From Mesotaenium endlicherianum (taxonomy: Eukaryota > Streptophyta > Zygnematophyceae > Zygnematales > Mesotaeniaceae), in NCBI GenBank assembly GCA_009602735.1, contig WELA01009454.1, forward strand, positions 365,297-410,752: 45,456 nt of DNA. The letters are read 5' to 3'. The position numbers and the translations under genes are program-made. Shown here one piece after another: positions 21,720 to 35,500 of the stretch (the first letter of the stretch is position 1; each line of letters opens with the position of its first letter). Under the pieces are notes generated by a model. The model made no database searches, was not told where the DNA came from, and saw only the letters and a program-made list of their open reading frames with translations.

Positions 21720-23020
21720 TCCCGATTGATGTGTCGCGATGCCGAAAACTGTCGTAATGTCAAATGAAACATAATATTCAAAGTTACTTTGCATTCCGGC
21801 GGATTCGGACGCGACCTTTCGTTTGATTTGTTCACACCTAACCGACTTGGCCAAAGTAGTTATTATAACTACCGATTCATGTCCAATGAAACTGTACGCG
21901 ACCTCGCGGATAGTCGCGACTTCGAAAAGTCGCGTGAACGCGGAAACGCCCGTTTGGCGTGAGCGGTTTTTTGAAAACCATCGAAAAGTCTCCAAACGGC
22001 CAAAACGGCGCGTTACGAGCATTCAGCCGAACGGGTTATACCCCTTTGCCTGTTTTTGTTGAACATGAACCAGTGCCCTAGGTGGTGACTTGAAGCCCTC
22101 CAGTGCCTCATGTTGTGCAAGTATATGTACTTGCAAGAGTCATTGTGAGTGCAACTCTCACAAGCACAAATTCTACTTAGTTTTCATTTTCGCTTTTACA
22201 AGGATTGTCTATTTTCTCGAAGTTATTGCTATTTTTTTCCCGCTAATATTAAATTATCCTGAATACCAAGCAAAGATCCTCGTGAGAAGCAGAATCGCTA
22301 CATTCTGGCTCCAACTTTTCTTCGCCATTTTCCTTAATTTTGAAAATGTCATCGCGTTTCCAGCAAAACCTCTTGGCTCGATGAGTCATGACTCATCTGG
22401 TCTCTCTTTTTCAAAGATAGTCTTTCCATGTGGAGTCCTGTCTTTAGCCAGCTCATAGCAGCTTGGTCTTTGCATATTTTTGAGAACTGAACAGGGGCGG
22501 TGTCCAATTTAAAATTTAACGATTATGCAATTCTTCCCACCAAACTTGTCGGTATCTGCCTCATATAACAAGTCCCCTCGACAGCCATCATATGATGACC
22601 CCATCAACTAATTCTCCCTTCGCTGTCTACTGGATTCTATCCTAGAGAATATTCACTTTCCTACAAATTAGGCTTTAGCTTGTCAAGCCAACCACCCACT
22701 ATAGCTGTAGTGTCTCCGGGTCGACAGACTTAGCCCCGATTGCTTTTATATAACTCCCTCCTTGTGAAGTCCCCCAATCCGGCTGACTATAGCTCGTCCA
22801 ATGTAGGTCCTGAGCATCTGCCCTAAGATTGCCACCCTAATTGACTTCTAGTAGGTCCAAATTGCATGTGTCTGCATGTCATGCGCCGTTGGTCAGTCAA
22901 ACTTACGAGCCTGCAACTCTACTGACTTGTGTGGCTAGTGCACATGGGCTGACTGCCTAAGCTAATTAGCTTGATCGTCAATTGTCAGTAAATCATAGCT
23001 CTGTCCTCTCTATAGAAGTG
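21720..23020. other. AT-rich intergenic DNA, no gene seen
   Basis: Short frames only. No domains, splice-linked exons or clear repeats were recognised. Confidence 0.5.
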
Positions 23021-23027
23021 CTCACCA

Positions 23028-23585
23028 TGGTGCCTAACTATAACGAGACAAAATCCAACAAAGTCATGTACCCCCTCTCCCTTCTCTATAAAATAAGTGT
23101 GCCTTTTCTTATCTATGTACATAGTATTGTGCTTAAGATATATAGTGTTATTTTAAAAATGAAAACTTACGCTTATGGCGCCATCAACATTGTGATTACA
23201 ATTCTATGTCACCATAGAGCCTAACGATATCAAGACAGGATCTTAACAATGTTGTGTTTCCCCTCCCTTTCCTACATAATAAATGTGTCTAATCTGAATC
23301 TATTTACATAGTATTGTGCTTAAGATTTTCAATGTTATTTTAGGATTACAAGTTTATGCTTGTGGCGCCATGAGCACTATGATTACATTTCTATGTCTCT
23401 ATGGTGCATAATAATAAAGTGACGGGATCCCAACAACGTTGTATTTCCCCTCTCCCTTTCCTCTATATTGAATGTGTCCTTTCTATCTATGTACATCGTT
23501 TTGTGCTTAGAATTTCAGTGTTATTTTAGAAGTACAAACTTACGCTTTTGGTGCCATCAACATCGTCATCACGTTTTTATGTTGT
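23028..23585. repeat. three tandem copies of a ~186-bp unit
   Basis: Marker strings recur: GTACATAGTATTGTGCTTAA at 23117, TTACATAGTATTGTGCTTAA at about 23304, and GTACATCGTTTTGTGCTTAG at about 23488. Each copy also holds TCTCCCTTTCCT-like pyrimidines, ATAAATGTGTC, GTTATTTTA, ACTTACGCTTATGGCGCCAT and CTATGTC. Copies have diverged by perhaps 15-20%. Confidence 0.85.
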
Positions 23586-23589
23586 AATG

Positions 23590-25440
23590 ATCAGGATATA
23601 GAAGGAAAGAATAGTAGGCCGGCTCTTATTGAAGAAGAAGAGCGGAGAAAAATAATATATTGAATTTTTGTTTTTTATACTATTTATATCATCCTCCCTA
23701 TTCATACTATGTGTATATCTTCTCTTTATCTATCTTATCTCAGTGTAATCTAGATTTATACCTTAGTATGCAAAGCCTCCAGATTATTCCGTCTCAGGTG
23801 GGTGGGTGGTGTGGAATTCATACTATATCATATACTAAAGTTCACTTTCGTGCAATGAAGTATTATCTTTTTGGTCCGAGAAGTTAGAAGATATGCTTCG
23901 AAGCCCAAGTTGATGAACGTTATGTCAACTGACATCATGCATTCACCTTGCGGTGAGTATCGTCTACAGGGAGCAATTTCAATTGATATTGCAAGGTTGC
24001 CAACCATAGGAGTATCTCCCTTCGACTTCACTTCTTAGTTGCACTCCACTGTAGCACGTTACTGTTGTCAACACACACATACTTGCACAATTTCTCTAAG
24101 ATTAGTACATGTGCTATACGTAATCACAAATGCATGGTCGATGACAAGAGTTTTGATGACAACAAGTGTTGCTCGCTGCATGTTGCATGAATGTTGCCTA
24201 CCCTGTACATTGCATATTCTGTTTCAACTTTGATCATCATGGTTGATCGTGAAATAAAGAATGCAACATTGATTGCGTGCCATTTGCATGTGCACATTGT
24301 TATACCAATGTTAGTTATTGTTGAAGTGGGTAAGGAATGTTTGCGGAGCAGCACTTGTGAGAGGGAGCAACAAAGGATATAAAGATTATGCAATGGGTGC
24401 AATGAGTGTACTTACATGTAAACAAAGTCGATCAAATCATAAAACAATTTCTAGTGGTGGCACACAAGGGGAAGCAACAAATCATAAATGGGTCGTTGCT
24501 CTAAGTAAAAAATCCTAGTCCTAAATCCCTTTGAGACGCATATGTACGTCACAATAATGTATCCTGGCTTTTTTTTACCACATAAGTAATATCAACAAAT
24601 TGATAATTCTCGCAACTTTAGTCTTTTAAAAGACGCTCGTAGTAATGTGCATGTACTATGCACACAACAGCTAATGGAAGTTGGTGTGTTCAGTGAAGAA
24701 CACATATGGCAACACCTGTAATCTTCGAGTATATAGTATGCAACTCACACCATCCTGAATGCTTAAATATTATTGCATCAACATTGCATCGTGCTAGGGC
24801 AGGCTGTACGGCCCTCATGCGACAAAATATTGTTTTGAGTGGTTGCCACGTACGCGTATTTTTAAAAGAGTAATTGCCACATATGCTTTTTGTACGTGCA
24901 TGTTATTGGTTTTTAAGTACCCTACACAGGAGCACGCAATATCAAAATGATTGAATTGAGTGAGGGTTCTTTGGGGAAAACGTCCAACACCCAAACAAGC
25001 AACTCAAATCTTCATGTCAACTCAATCTTGGCAGTTAGTTTCTGAAGTTTTTTGAGGAAGCACACAATCTTTTAAGAGCATCGAGTTTCTTGAATGATCT
25101 TCCTACAATACCTCCATTGTTTCAGTGGGAGATACATGATCAATGACCAAAGATCTCACCAACCAAAATATGTACAGCCAATAGTCACTTTCAACCAAGG
25201 TCCAAAGCAGATGCCATATTCTTAGCAGGTCCTCAATGCCAACGCTTAGATGATAATCTGCATCAATGAGCTGTCTAGCTCTTACTTCAATTGTACTGAG
25301 ACACAAATCTGGTGCCAAACAAAGAGCTCACATGTCCTACACAATGTATGTCCAGTACAAGTCTTCCATAATCTGTTACTTGACAAATAACAAAGAAGAG
25401 AGCAGAAAGTATTTCTACGGGCTGCGCGCTATACACTAAC
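23590..25440. other. AT-rich spacer 3' of UGD, no gene seen
   Basis: No frame longer than about 90 codons and no recognisable protein. The right end must hold the UGD 3' UTR and polyadenylation site, but I could not fix a signal. Confidence 0.5.
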
Positions 25441-25473
25441 TACGACCTAAAACCTGGAGACAAGAGTGGCTCT

Positions 25474-26070
25474 TCAGTTCCCAGCAGCAAGGTCCTTCAC
25501 CCATGGATCCAAGGGCTTGCCAATGGAGTACACCACAAAGCCTATCTTGCGGAGAGCGGCCACGTCCAAGACGTTGCGGCCGTCGAAGATGAAGGCGGGC
25601 TTCTGCATGCGACTGTAGAGCTTCTCGTAGTCGAGAGTCTTAAACTCGTCCCACTCAGTGATAACTGCAATTGCAGTGGCGCCCTCCGCCGCGTCGTATG
25701 CGGAGGCCGCCACAGACACCTTCTGAGGCCCCGACGACGACGGGCTGGGCGGCATCAGGTGCGCCGGGTGGTCCCACTCAAATTTCTCTTGCAGCAGGTC
25801 TCTCCTGATTTGCTCCTCACTGCAGATGCAGCAAAGCGGGATACAGGCAAATGGCGCACTTTTCAGAGGGGATAAACTGGCTAGCCCGGACACCTAGCCC
25901 AGAGCCTGAGTTATGCAGTCAGCTTTTGAAGGCAGGCAACCAACCATGCATCGACTTTGCAGTCACCAAGTTACAGCAAAAGATGCGGTTAAGCCTGATG
26001 CAGAATAAGACGGTCCTGCTTGAGCTCCAGGGTTCTGCACTCCTTTTGAAGTTTGCCCGCAGGAGGGAGT

Positions 26071-26147
<77 letters not shown>

Positions 26148-26606
26148 NNNNNNNNNNNNNNNNNNNNNNNNNNNNNNNNNNNNNNNNNNNNNNNNNNNNN
26201 NNNNNNNNNNNNNNNNNNNNNNNNNNNNNNNNNNNNNNNNNNNNNNNNNNNNNNNNNNNNNNNNNNNNNNNNNNNNNNNNNNNNNNNNNNNNNNNNNNNN
26301 NNNNNNNNNNNNNNNNNNNNNNNNNNNNNNNNNNNNNNNNNNNNNNNNNNNNNNNNNNNNNNNNNNNNNNNNNNNNNNNNNNNNNNNNNNNNNNNNNNNN
26401 NNNNNNNNNNNNNNNNNNNNNNNNNNNNNNNNNNNNNNNNNNNNNNNNNNNNNNNNNNNNNNNNNNNNNNNNNNNNNNNNNNNNNNNNNNNNNNNNNNNN
26501 NNNNNNNNNNNNNNNNNNNNNNNNNNNNNNNNNNNNNNNNNNNNNNNNNNNNNNNNNNNNNNNNNNNNNNNNNNNNNNNNNNNNNNNNNNNNNNNNNNNN
26601 NNNNNN

Positions 26607-26650
<44 letters not shown>

Positions 26651-29600
26651 AACAACTTCAGATTACCCAAACTCCCCACATGTAATAAGCCTTGATCAGC
26701 ATCAATTCCACTTTGTAGGCCTGAGCGCCAATGGGGTCATCTGATCACCAACAAGCAGCCTACCTCAAGCTCAAAACTTAACGTAAGAAAAAGTCGCCAA
26801 GAAAAAACTTTATGACAAAGCAGCTCTCAATTGCGAAGTATGCACCAACACGCACACCGATCGATCTTGGGCCGAGGGAAAAAGAACGTACGTGACTTGG
26901 GGGTCGTAGATGCTGATGAGGGCGCGGTCACCAAGCAGACCGCGGCAGACGTCGATGGCGGGCGTCTCGCGAGTGTCGCCCGTGTCTTTCTTGAAGGCAA
27001 AGCCAAAGACAGCAATTCTCTTGCCCGACACGGTGTTGAACATAGACGACACCATTCTCTGGAGCACAGGTACACAGGCACAGCCAAAGGAAGCACATTC
27101 ACGTCAATTGTCTGCAATTGTCCGCACATGACTCTTCGTTTCCTGAAGAGGACTATCTTTAAAGAACTGGGGGTAGTACCTCCTTGAGTTGTTTGACTGA
27201 CGAGCACTACACGAATGGTGCTCCAATAATGTCTATACCATGATAAATTTTTTCGTGTGCTTCTCGTTAAGAACAGTCAAGCTTGTGCTGTTGAGGCTTG
27301 CGGAGAGTTACTCAATTATATCTGTGAGCTTTAGAAGGGGTCCATGAAGTAAGCAGCCGGTGTCCCGGGGTGATGGTAAGAGCTACCAGATTAACCAGGT
27401 TACACAGGGCAGGTAAAGAAAAGTAAGTCACCTTGACAAAACGTTGCTTCTGGTAGTCGTTGATGTCAATGACCTGAAAAGGAGAAAGACAACAAGACTT
27501 GTTCAGGGGAATCTAAGGGGACCTCTACTTCATTGTTGAACATAAACCAGATGCTAAGGAGCGGTAGTGAAGGAACCATCATGAAAAGGCATGAGGATGC
27601 AACATGCTAGCATCTGTGGTAGACCAGCTCAAACTAGTGTCCCCATAAGATGGTCATATGATCACGACTTTTACTGCTGCCCCAAAAGAATGGCCAGACA
27701 AGCACCACGTCTCAGCGGAATTCCCTATTATCCTTCCCTCAGTCCAGGAAAGCCGTAGTGGAACAACGCGTCCCTAGTGGGCTGGCCCACAAGCAGGGCA
27801 ACGATTGAAAACGAGGACTCACCTGCTGCCAGTACTTGGCAACCTCTGGCAGACCGTTGCACTCGCAGATATACACCAGGTTCAGGATATCCTGCACATG
27901 AGGAGATGCTGCCATTTGTTAATCATTAATTGCACCCGACGACATAGACCTGACCGACCTCGAATCCTTATTCTGGTGCCTCCTGGCAACAAAAGTTGGA
28001 TCTGAAATGTCCCTCCTGCCAAAGGGTGGCCTCTTACTACTTAATCTTCATACTTTTCTTCAGCTTTCAATAGTTCCACAGCACTCGAGCACACAATGAA
28101 TCAAGCAGCTAATTTTACATTATTATCCTGTGGCAAGACCTTTGGCACGCACCAAGAGTCATTAATAACACAAGAACAGCAGATACTGACCTTTTGGAAG
28201 CAAGAGCCGCCAAAGCCAACACTGGCATTCAAGAACCTCTTTCCTATTCTGGAGTCCTTGCCTGCACCAACCAACCTCAGTACACCCCCCATGCCTCAGC
28301 TACATTTGGTATGCACGGCCACCTGTTTGGCAGGAAAATTCCTCTCAAGTGCAAATTAAAGACATACGTAGCCATGCCAGCTCGGCCTGCTGTGCTGCCT
28401 CTGACCTGCTGTCTATCAAGGTCCTTGATATGCAGTGGGAGGCCAAGAGTGAGAGCAAGAAGAGTATGGTGTACATTGTACAACAGTTGTGCAGACATTG
28501 CAAAGTTGGTGAATCTTCATGTGTACAGGGCCTCTTTTTCCTTATTAAGTTGATGAGCTGTTAGCTATTAAAAAGATAGGCATGTGGCCCTCACCGATGG
28601 CATATGATACCTCTGAAACGTCAGCACCAGTAGCCTGCAAAAGAAGTAAAAAAAAGGCCTCACAATAAGCTCTCTTCTCCCAACCAAGCTGTGACGCAAC
28701 TTGCCATGAACCTCAGTAAAAAGAGTCCTACTTGGAACCTTTCAAGACAGGGAAGGGAGCAGAATAATGCCCACCTCACAGAGGGCGGACATAGCATTCA
28801 TCGAAGAAATACGCTGAGCCAAGATGGCGTTAGCTGCCAGCTTTGACAGCTCTGCTGACCTGCTCACAAAAAGAACAACAATCAGGAATAGTCTACTAGC
28901 AACATAAAAAGTGGTGAACTGCAAAGCAAATGTTTGACTTCCTTCGACCAAAGTCCCACACAAACACTTACCAAAGGTTAGTCGTAATGATGTTCTCATC
29001 CGGGATCCAGTTGGCATATACAGCCTTTAGAGTCTGAACAGCCTTCTGACCACTGTCAGTCTCGCGTCCACCTACACAATACAAGTGTAACAATCATCAG
29101 GCAAAGCTTCACTCACCTAATGGTAAGCTGGCCATCGAGAAGGTGTCTGCCAACTGCCCCAACCACTAGCCTACTCGAAGTGACATCATCTAGATTGTGC
29201 TGAATGGAAAGTTCTCGATCCGCTGATACCCCTCTAACGATCTCTTCCCAAACTATAAGCAGGAAGTCCTCATAGGTACTGTCTAGAGAAATGGCCACCA
29301 AGCGGAAGACCTTGTCCAGGATTGGACGAGATTAAAACTTCATGCAGCTTGAAGCTGAAGAAACTCACCAATGAGCACACGGTCAGGGTTTTGAAGGTCA
29401 TCAATGGCAGTGCCCTCAGCCAAAAACTCGGGATTAGACAGAATCTGCAAAAAATTTCAAAAGTAGATTTGAAAAATACCAGTAATTTGGCAATAAGGTC
29501 AAGTGCCATTCCTTGCTGGTAACAAAAAGAAGTGAATAAATGTACAGCCAGGTGTATCTGCCCCGGGTAAGTCCAATTTTCTTTCAACAGATGTCCCGGA

Positions 29601-30751
29601 TACACAATCAATCTCTGTAGAAGGTTGAGACAGACAAGCCATTGTGCAAGTGATTTGTTTGGTGGTCGAGCTCGGCAGGACTCAGCAACTAAAACTTACC
29701 TCAAACTTGATGCCTTTTTTGGTATGCGTAAGGATTTTTTCAATGGCCTCTGCTGTCTTCACAGGCACAGTGGACTTCTCCACAACCTGCATAAGGCATG
29801 TGGTGACATTGTCAGACCCGTGATAGAAATGAGATGCCCCTGCCAAGTCTCCCGAACCTCTTGAAAGTGAGAAGAGCACATGGTCAGCAAGTAAGCTTCT
29901 TTATCGAAGTGGAGCTGCACCATACGAACAAGCTGGACAAAGCAGAATGCTATGTTGCAAGATACAATAAGCACAATCCCCAGGGCATCAATCTCTGCAT
30001 GTGCGGAAGAATGGAGTCAAGCAAACATACAATCTTGTCACTTGTGGAGACCTCCGCAATCATGCGAGCAGCGCTCTCCCAGTATGTGAGATCAGCAGCC
30101 TTCCCTGCTCCCAAACCCTGACCAATCAAACACATAGTGAGTACCTCCTTGATAGATACTTCCTTCCAGGCACTGTCGTAGATAGTATATAGTGAATAGG
30201 ATCAATGACGTAGACTCGGGTTTAATCTCTACTTACTCTCGTCTTTGTTGGAGTGTTGACACTGACAAAGATAATGTCAGACTCTTTCACATACTTTTCC
30301 ACCTCTGTGCTAAAAAATAAGTTTCGTCCGCGGCATTCCTTCACCTGCACCAAGCAATCGAGGACAGTTCAATAAGATTAGAATCGCCTGTCTTACATAC
30401 ATTGCAGTTAGTCATACAGGTGGCAAATACTGTAAAAGTGACTAATCCGAGATGGACGAGAGCCATACCACTTCAAAGAGGCCAGGCTCGTAGATGGGAA
30501 GGTCTTCGCTGTTCCACGCAGCTATTCTCGGCTTACTGATGTCCACCACAACCACCTGTTGAGTTAGGCAGAGTGTGTCCAGGGATCAGAGCATATATAT
30601 ATCAAACAAATGAATGAGCAGTGGACTGCATGATTTGACGGGTACCACATACACCAACTAAACTCACTTGAATATGAGGACATTTGAGGGCAATCATAGC
30701 CATTGTTGGCCCTCCAACATAGCCAGCTCCAATGCAACATATCTTCACCAT
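25474..30751 (-). CDS. UGD: UDP-glucose 6-dehydrogenase, 14 coding exons, complete (482 aa)
   Basis: Oxidises UDP-glucose to UDP-glucuronate with two NAD+ in the cytosol, feeding nucleotide sugars for pectin and hemicellulose. Exons (minus): 30751-30668, 30555-30469, 30344-30237, 30117-30031, 29786-29700, 29444-29369, 29071-28972, 28859-28775, 28634-28595, 28261-28191, 27891-27823, 27473-27432, 27058-26892, 25819-25474. All introns are GT-AG and phases join exactly to 1,449 nt. Landmarks: NAD-binding GAGYVGG (8-14), STVPVK (127-132), [10 protein letters not shown] with Glu161, Lys216/Asn220 in [10 protein letters not shown], catalytic GGSCFQKD (Cys272, Asp276), [15 protein letters not shown] (332-346). 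Length and ends ([25 protein letters not shown]) match plant UGD. The start is the family start; CTTTTTCAAACTAG just upstream suggests a 5'-UTR intron acceptor. Intron 13 holds a 459-N gap. All catalytic residues are present. Confidence 0.98.
26069..26649. repeat. (GT)n-(GA)n microsatellite with 459-base N gap in UGD intron 13
   Basis: A GT run (26069-26095) leads into a GA run (to 26147), then N at 26148-26606, then GA again (26607-26649). The assembler probably stopped in a long GA repeat. The exons on both sides are unaffected. Confidence 0.95.
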
Positions 30752-32590
30752 CTTCACTAGTTTGAAAAAGCTGTACAGAGAGGATCAGACTCGCCAAGAG
30801 TATAAAAGAAAAATAAGGAATAGTTCCCAGGATAGCTTCTGACTGCTGCCTGCGGAGTGTCTTTCTTCTCTACTTCGTTAAGAGTAAGCGGGACTGAGCG
30901 GTAGCACGAAGGTAGCTTTCAACTTATTGACGGACCCGGAAGTTGAATGTTCAAGTTGACAAGCTCAAGTTGACAACAACCCTTCTTTTAGTAGGTAAGC
31001 TCAGAAGTTCGTTGGAGTTGTAAGGCCACTATGGCGCTTCCGACGGCTTAGATTTCATATCTTATTGAATTAGAGTTCGTTGGACTTGATCGGACGTCGA
31101 CGTTTGTCCCCCTTGTCCCACTTTCCAACAGGTCCGATCTGGTTCCAACCAACAACAGTGCTGAAAATGGCTGAAAAGAACCAGCACAACTGAGCAACAG
31201 TCTGCTTGCTTCTCTGCAGTCGTCGGTGTACCTGAGGCTTTTGCGATCCTGATGCATGCTGATGTCGGCCTGGTAAAGCCGAGTCGATCATGCTTGTGGC
31301 ATTAGACCACAGTGAACGGTCGGGACGGTTATCACACAAGTCGACAGGCGTCGATATTGTCAAACTCGCATTTTGTAGGGGACAGGTAGCCATCCGACGC
31401 CCTGGTGGAAAAGACCCCACGTTTTAGCCGCACCGTACAGAGGTGACTAACGCAGACTAAAGCAGGTCTTTCTATTTGAAATGTGTAGGTGGATGTGCAT
31501 TGTTTTGCCACTCTTTATATCCTCATGCCCAAGGGCCATAGCAACTAGCCTGCTAACTCCATTTTACCCTGAGATTGTGCAAGTGGTGAAATGGCCCGAA
31601 TTTGTCAATACAAGAAGCCATGAACCAGTACCAATCTAGTTGAGTCTGATTGGCCTCGTAGTTGTCATTAGGTGCTGATTACTTGAGCGCGATCAGTACC
31701 GAATCTTATCCAAAAAACTACAAAGTTTTACCAATGCTAAATGCCCTCTTTTCCATTTTCCTGTATCTTGGACCAATACTTTTGTGTTTTCACGTATTCC
31801 CAAGACTTTTTCAGTCGGTCGTCCACCCTCGTGCAAAGCTAATTATGACAGGATGTATTCTGGGGTATAGCCACTTGTTCAATCACTAAAATGAATCGGT
31901 TCAAACACAATGTAACCATGCGCCCATTTCAGTCATTGGCTTTCAATTCCTGTATGAGCGTCAAATGCATTGTAGCTTACACACACAGTCTATCAAGAAT
32001 CGATAATATGATCCCATACCAAGTAAGAGATAAGATTCTAGTCCTCAATGAAGCTGTAAAAGCCAATGGGTAATACGCATGAGTACCAAACAAGGTCTTA
32101 AGAATATGTAGAGATGGAAAGCAATACTAATCAGACACAATGAAAGACGTGCTTTGATCAGATTAATTTTATCTACCAGATGCAGCCAGGGTGAGCAGAT
32201 TGAAAGTTCTCCACGAAGTTGAATGAACACCCAGTTGTAACAAACATCATCAATTCGGAATACATATTTCACAACAATACATGGACGCTTGATGGGTATT
32301 TGACATGTCAAGACCAGATGTCAAGGGGACATGACTTTTTCTATTTGCGTGCCAAAACTACCCTTCCGTTGTTTGCAGGAAGTTGCTCATACTACACTAC
32401 ATAGTTAGGTTTCACTAGAGCCCACCACCGTTGTGCCCACCCGCTCATGCACATCCAGACTTTACACAGAGGAAAAAAGAGGCATATCTCCTAAGTAAAA
32501 TACTACTTCGACCTAATAGGATTAAATTGTGAAATCTAAAAGCGCAAGTTTTGCGGAATGACACGAGCCTCGGAGACTTCATGGCACTTG
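30752..32590. other. UGD upstream region / 3' flank of the tRNA-binding-domain gene
   Basis: No coding exon was recognised. It should contain the UGD promoter, 5' UTR and probably a 5'-UTR intron, as well as the terminator of the gene ending at 32591. I could not place a TATA box or transcription start. Confidence 0.5.
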
Positions 32591-35500
32591 TCACCTCGGG
32601 ATGGCAGCTTCTAGAACCTGGGAGCCAGGTGGCAAGCGGCCCAGGCCGGGCAGGGTGACCTTGAAGCTGCGTGGCATCGGCGTAGGATCATAGTTCAAAC
32701 CCGTCAAGATGAGACCTGCGAGAAGAAAGTAAGAAGCAGATGCGATGCCACCCACACACGAGAACCCTTCTTACACGTTACATAAGGGCTCATAAATCCG
32801 TGTGAAGCCACCATTAAGTGGATCTATTGAAGACGTGAATAAAAAACGAATGAGTCAACGAGTACACAGAGTACCAACCCTGTGACGAGCACCCCTCAAA
32901 ATCCTAGATGCGACTAAAATTGTGGGATGACGACACTTGCTTGTGAGATCCAATATGAGCGAGCGCCAAATCCACAAGCCATCGTCACCTTGACTTTGAA
33001 CGCCGTGCATAGTACATGAAGTCAACACATATATGTGGAAGTAGCAAGACTCCACAAACAAGGGCAACACGTCCTCCCTACCGTGGCTCTTAACGCCGTG
33101 CACCTCTGTCGGCGGAACATTGGCCACGAACAGGACCTTCTTCCCGACGGCGTCCTCGACGTCCATTGCGTACTTGCACTCCGACACGATCGTTCTCGTC
33201 TCGCACCCAATGTCCACCTGTCCTCAATAATGCTCGCGACCCCTCGGCAGCAGGCAAAGGACGTCAGTCTCAACCACTCGCGTCTCGCGCCCAATGTCCA
33301 TCCACCTGTCCTCACGGATGCTCGCAACCGCTCGCAAGCGGGCGACGGACGTCAGTCTCAACCACTCGGCAGCACACGACCCGGCGCCAGAGAGTGCCTG
33401 ACGCAATCATCCTCGTCTCGCACACGGTGTGTTAATCCGCACTCGCACTCACTGTCACAATCAGTCAGCAGCAGGCGGGAGATTGAAACAGCCGTCACCG
33501 CCCCGCACCCAATGGCAACCCCCGCTCACAGATTATACTCGGGGCTCTCAACTCAGTGGGTAGCACACCAGTTCAAAATGTAGCCAACCTATAGGAAGGA
33601 AGCTGGAGAGCTGGCGAGAAGGAATGCCAGAGGGAGGTGAGTGACATCGGAAGAGATATGGAAACGGCCGACCTCGTCTTGCAGCTGATGTGTAGCTGCG
33701 CTCACGACTACAGGTAGCAGTCACGACGAGTGTACTCAGCAGCAGACGACCAGACATCAAAGAGGCTCTGACACCATTGTTCTCGTCTCGCAACCAGCGT
33801 CAACCGCGACACGTGAAAGCATCGTCGGCAATGGCACTGGATGTGGGCAGGCGAGTGAGCCGCCGTCAGACTCTGGGACAGCGACACAGTTGTGTCTGTT
33901 TTGTACTCCACCGCTGGAGCAACAACTCTTCGCCCGTTAACACCACCAGCGGGCAGCTCAATGATAGTCCAGCAAAGGGCTCTCCATTCATCGTCAAGCA
34001 GCCTCTCTCCTCCTGCTCTCCTGCCTTCTCTTTCTGTTTACAAACGGCGCCGATCATCTCCCTTATTCCTCAACAGCCTCTACCTTGTCTTTTAACACAT
34101 ACAGAGCCAAGGCTGGATACTTTGATACAGCAGGTCGGTGCCAAGCCTGGCGTCATTACACGATGCACTAAATTTATATATGTATACTTATATACGTATA
34201 AATCAATACATCCCTCCTAGCAGATGAAGGGGCGGAAGTGCTTAGCTCCAGCTTTAATATCCCATGCTCCCCAAATCCTTATAATATATGACATGTAGTC
34301 TATATTATATATAATACATTCTGCATGATGTACAAAGCCCTAGGGTCAGAACTCCTCTCAGCACCCTCCTTATGTGCCTCATCTCGTTGGGACAGGCTAA
34401 GCCTGGCAGTCGACGGCAACTCCGCCGCCGCATGCTTATGGAAGCTGCTCTAATCCGTACCGATAACAGTTTCAGGGTTTGGCTTTCAGGTTCAAGTTTC
34501 GAGATTTTAAAATCCGGGCTACAGGTGTAAGATTTTATGACTCGGGTCTCAGGTTTCAGGTTTCAGGCTCAGAATTCACTGAGAACGTGCGGCGTCCCAC
34601 GCGCGTGGGTGCAATCGGGGCTTCTATTGTGATGTTGAGAGACCTGCCGCGGCGGCAAATGCCATATGCATACTGCCGCGCGTTTATGACCCACTGACAC
34701 ACGACACGACACACGCTCCTCTCGCTTGTCCAGCTGCCGTCGCAAAATATAGCTTCTCGACTACCTTGTGGAAATCTCAAGCGCGCCCCACAGTATCCAA
34801 TATCTATCCGTTTGTTTCGGCTACTCCTCCTGCACGTCACTATTCCTTTTCCGGCTACTCACTCTTCTCACGGCCAGGCACAGTGGGCTACGGTACATTC
34901 AGAGGCCCCTGCCGTCACTGTCACTCACGCTCCTCTCTCGACTACCGCCGCGTTTCAGGCGCTGCGGAGCGTGGCACCGTCATATCCTTGCTTCCATGCA
35001 TAAGGAGCCTTTCCATGGAAATACCTACTTGAGAAGCTTTACACTTCAACACCAGTCGGCTGTGCTGCATTCTGGGCTGATCAAGGGCTCAACAAAAAGG
35101 AGGGGAAAAAAAGGGGAAGGAAAGGTGAGAAATCGGCAAGTCAAGACAACTATTGTCAGGGGAGCGGGGGGGCAGGGGGCAGAGGGGGTAGGGCGGAGAG
35201 GACAGTACCTGCAGCTCCAGGAATTTTCTGCTCATGGTGGGCTGCCCGCGTTTCTCGGTCATCTCCCGGTCCGCCACGGGCTTGGCGTCAGTCTGCAGCA
35301 CATATGTACCTCTCAGCATCACCTGTCAGATGCTGCTGCCAGGTACGCGCGCCTCTCTACGGCTTTGCAACGCAAACTCTACACCTGCAACAGGTCTTAT
35401 GTCTTTTGGCCCACGACACCATAGCCCTGGCAAGCATGTGTCAGCATTTCCCCTCCCTGTTGCACATCCTCCCCAGTTGACCCCTCCTCATTGTCACATC

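Noticed and set aside
21690..21735. Functional tRNA gene
   Set aside because: Only the B box fits; no acceptor stem, anticodon arm or standard T loop.
26053..26695. 200-codon frames across the N gap
   Set aside because: Made of N and GA repeat inside a UGD intron.
33035..33583. 182-codon plus-strand frame
   Set aside because: Antisense shadow of the tRNA-binding exon and its duplicated border.
34470..34580. Interstitial telomere repeat
   Set aside because: The unit is CAGGTTT-like, not TTTAGGG, and it is degenerate.
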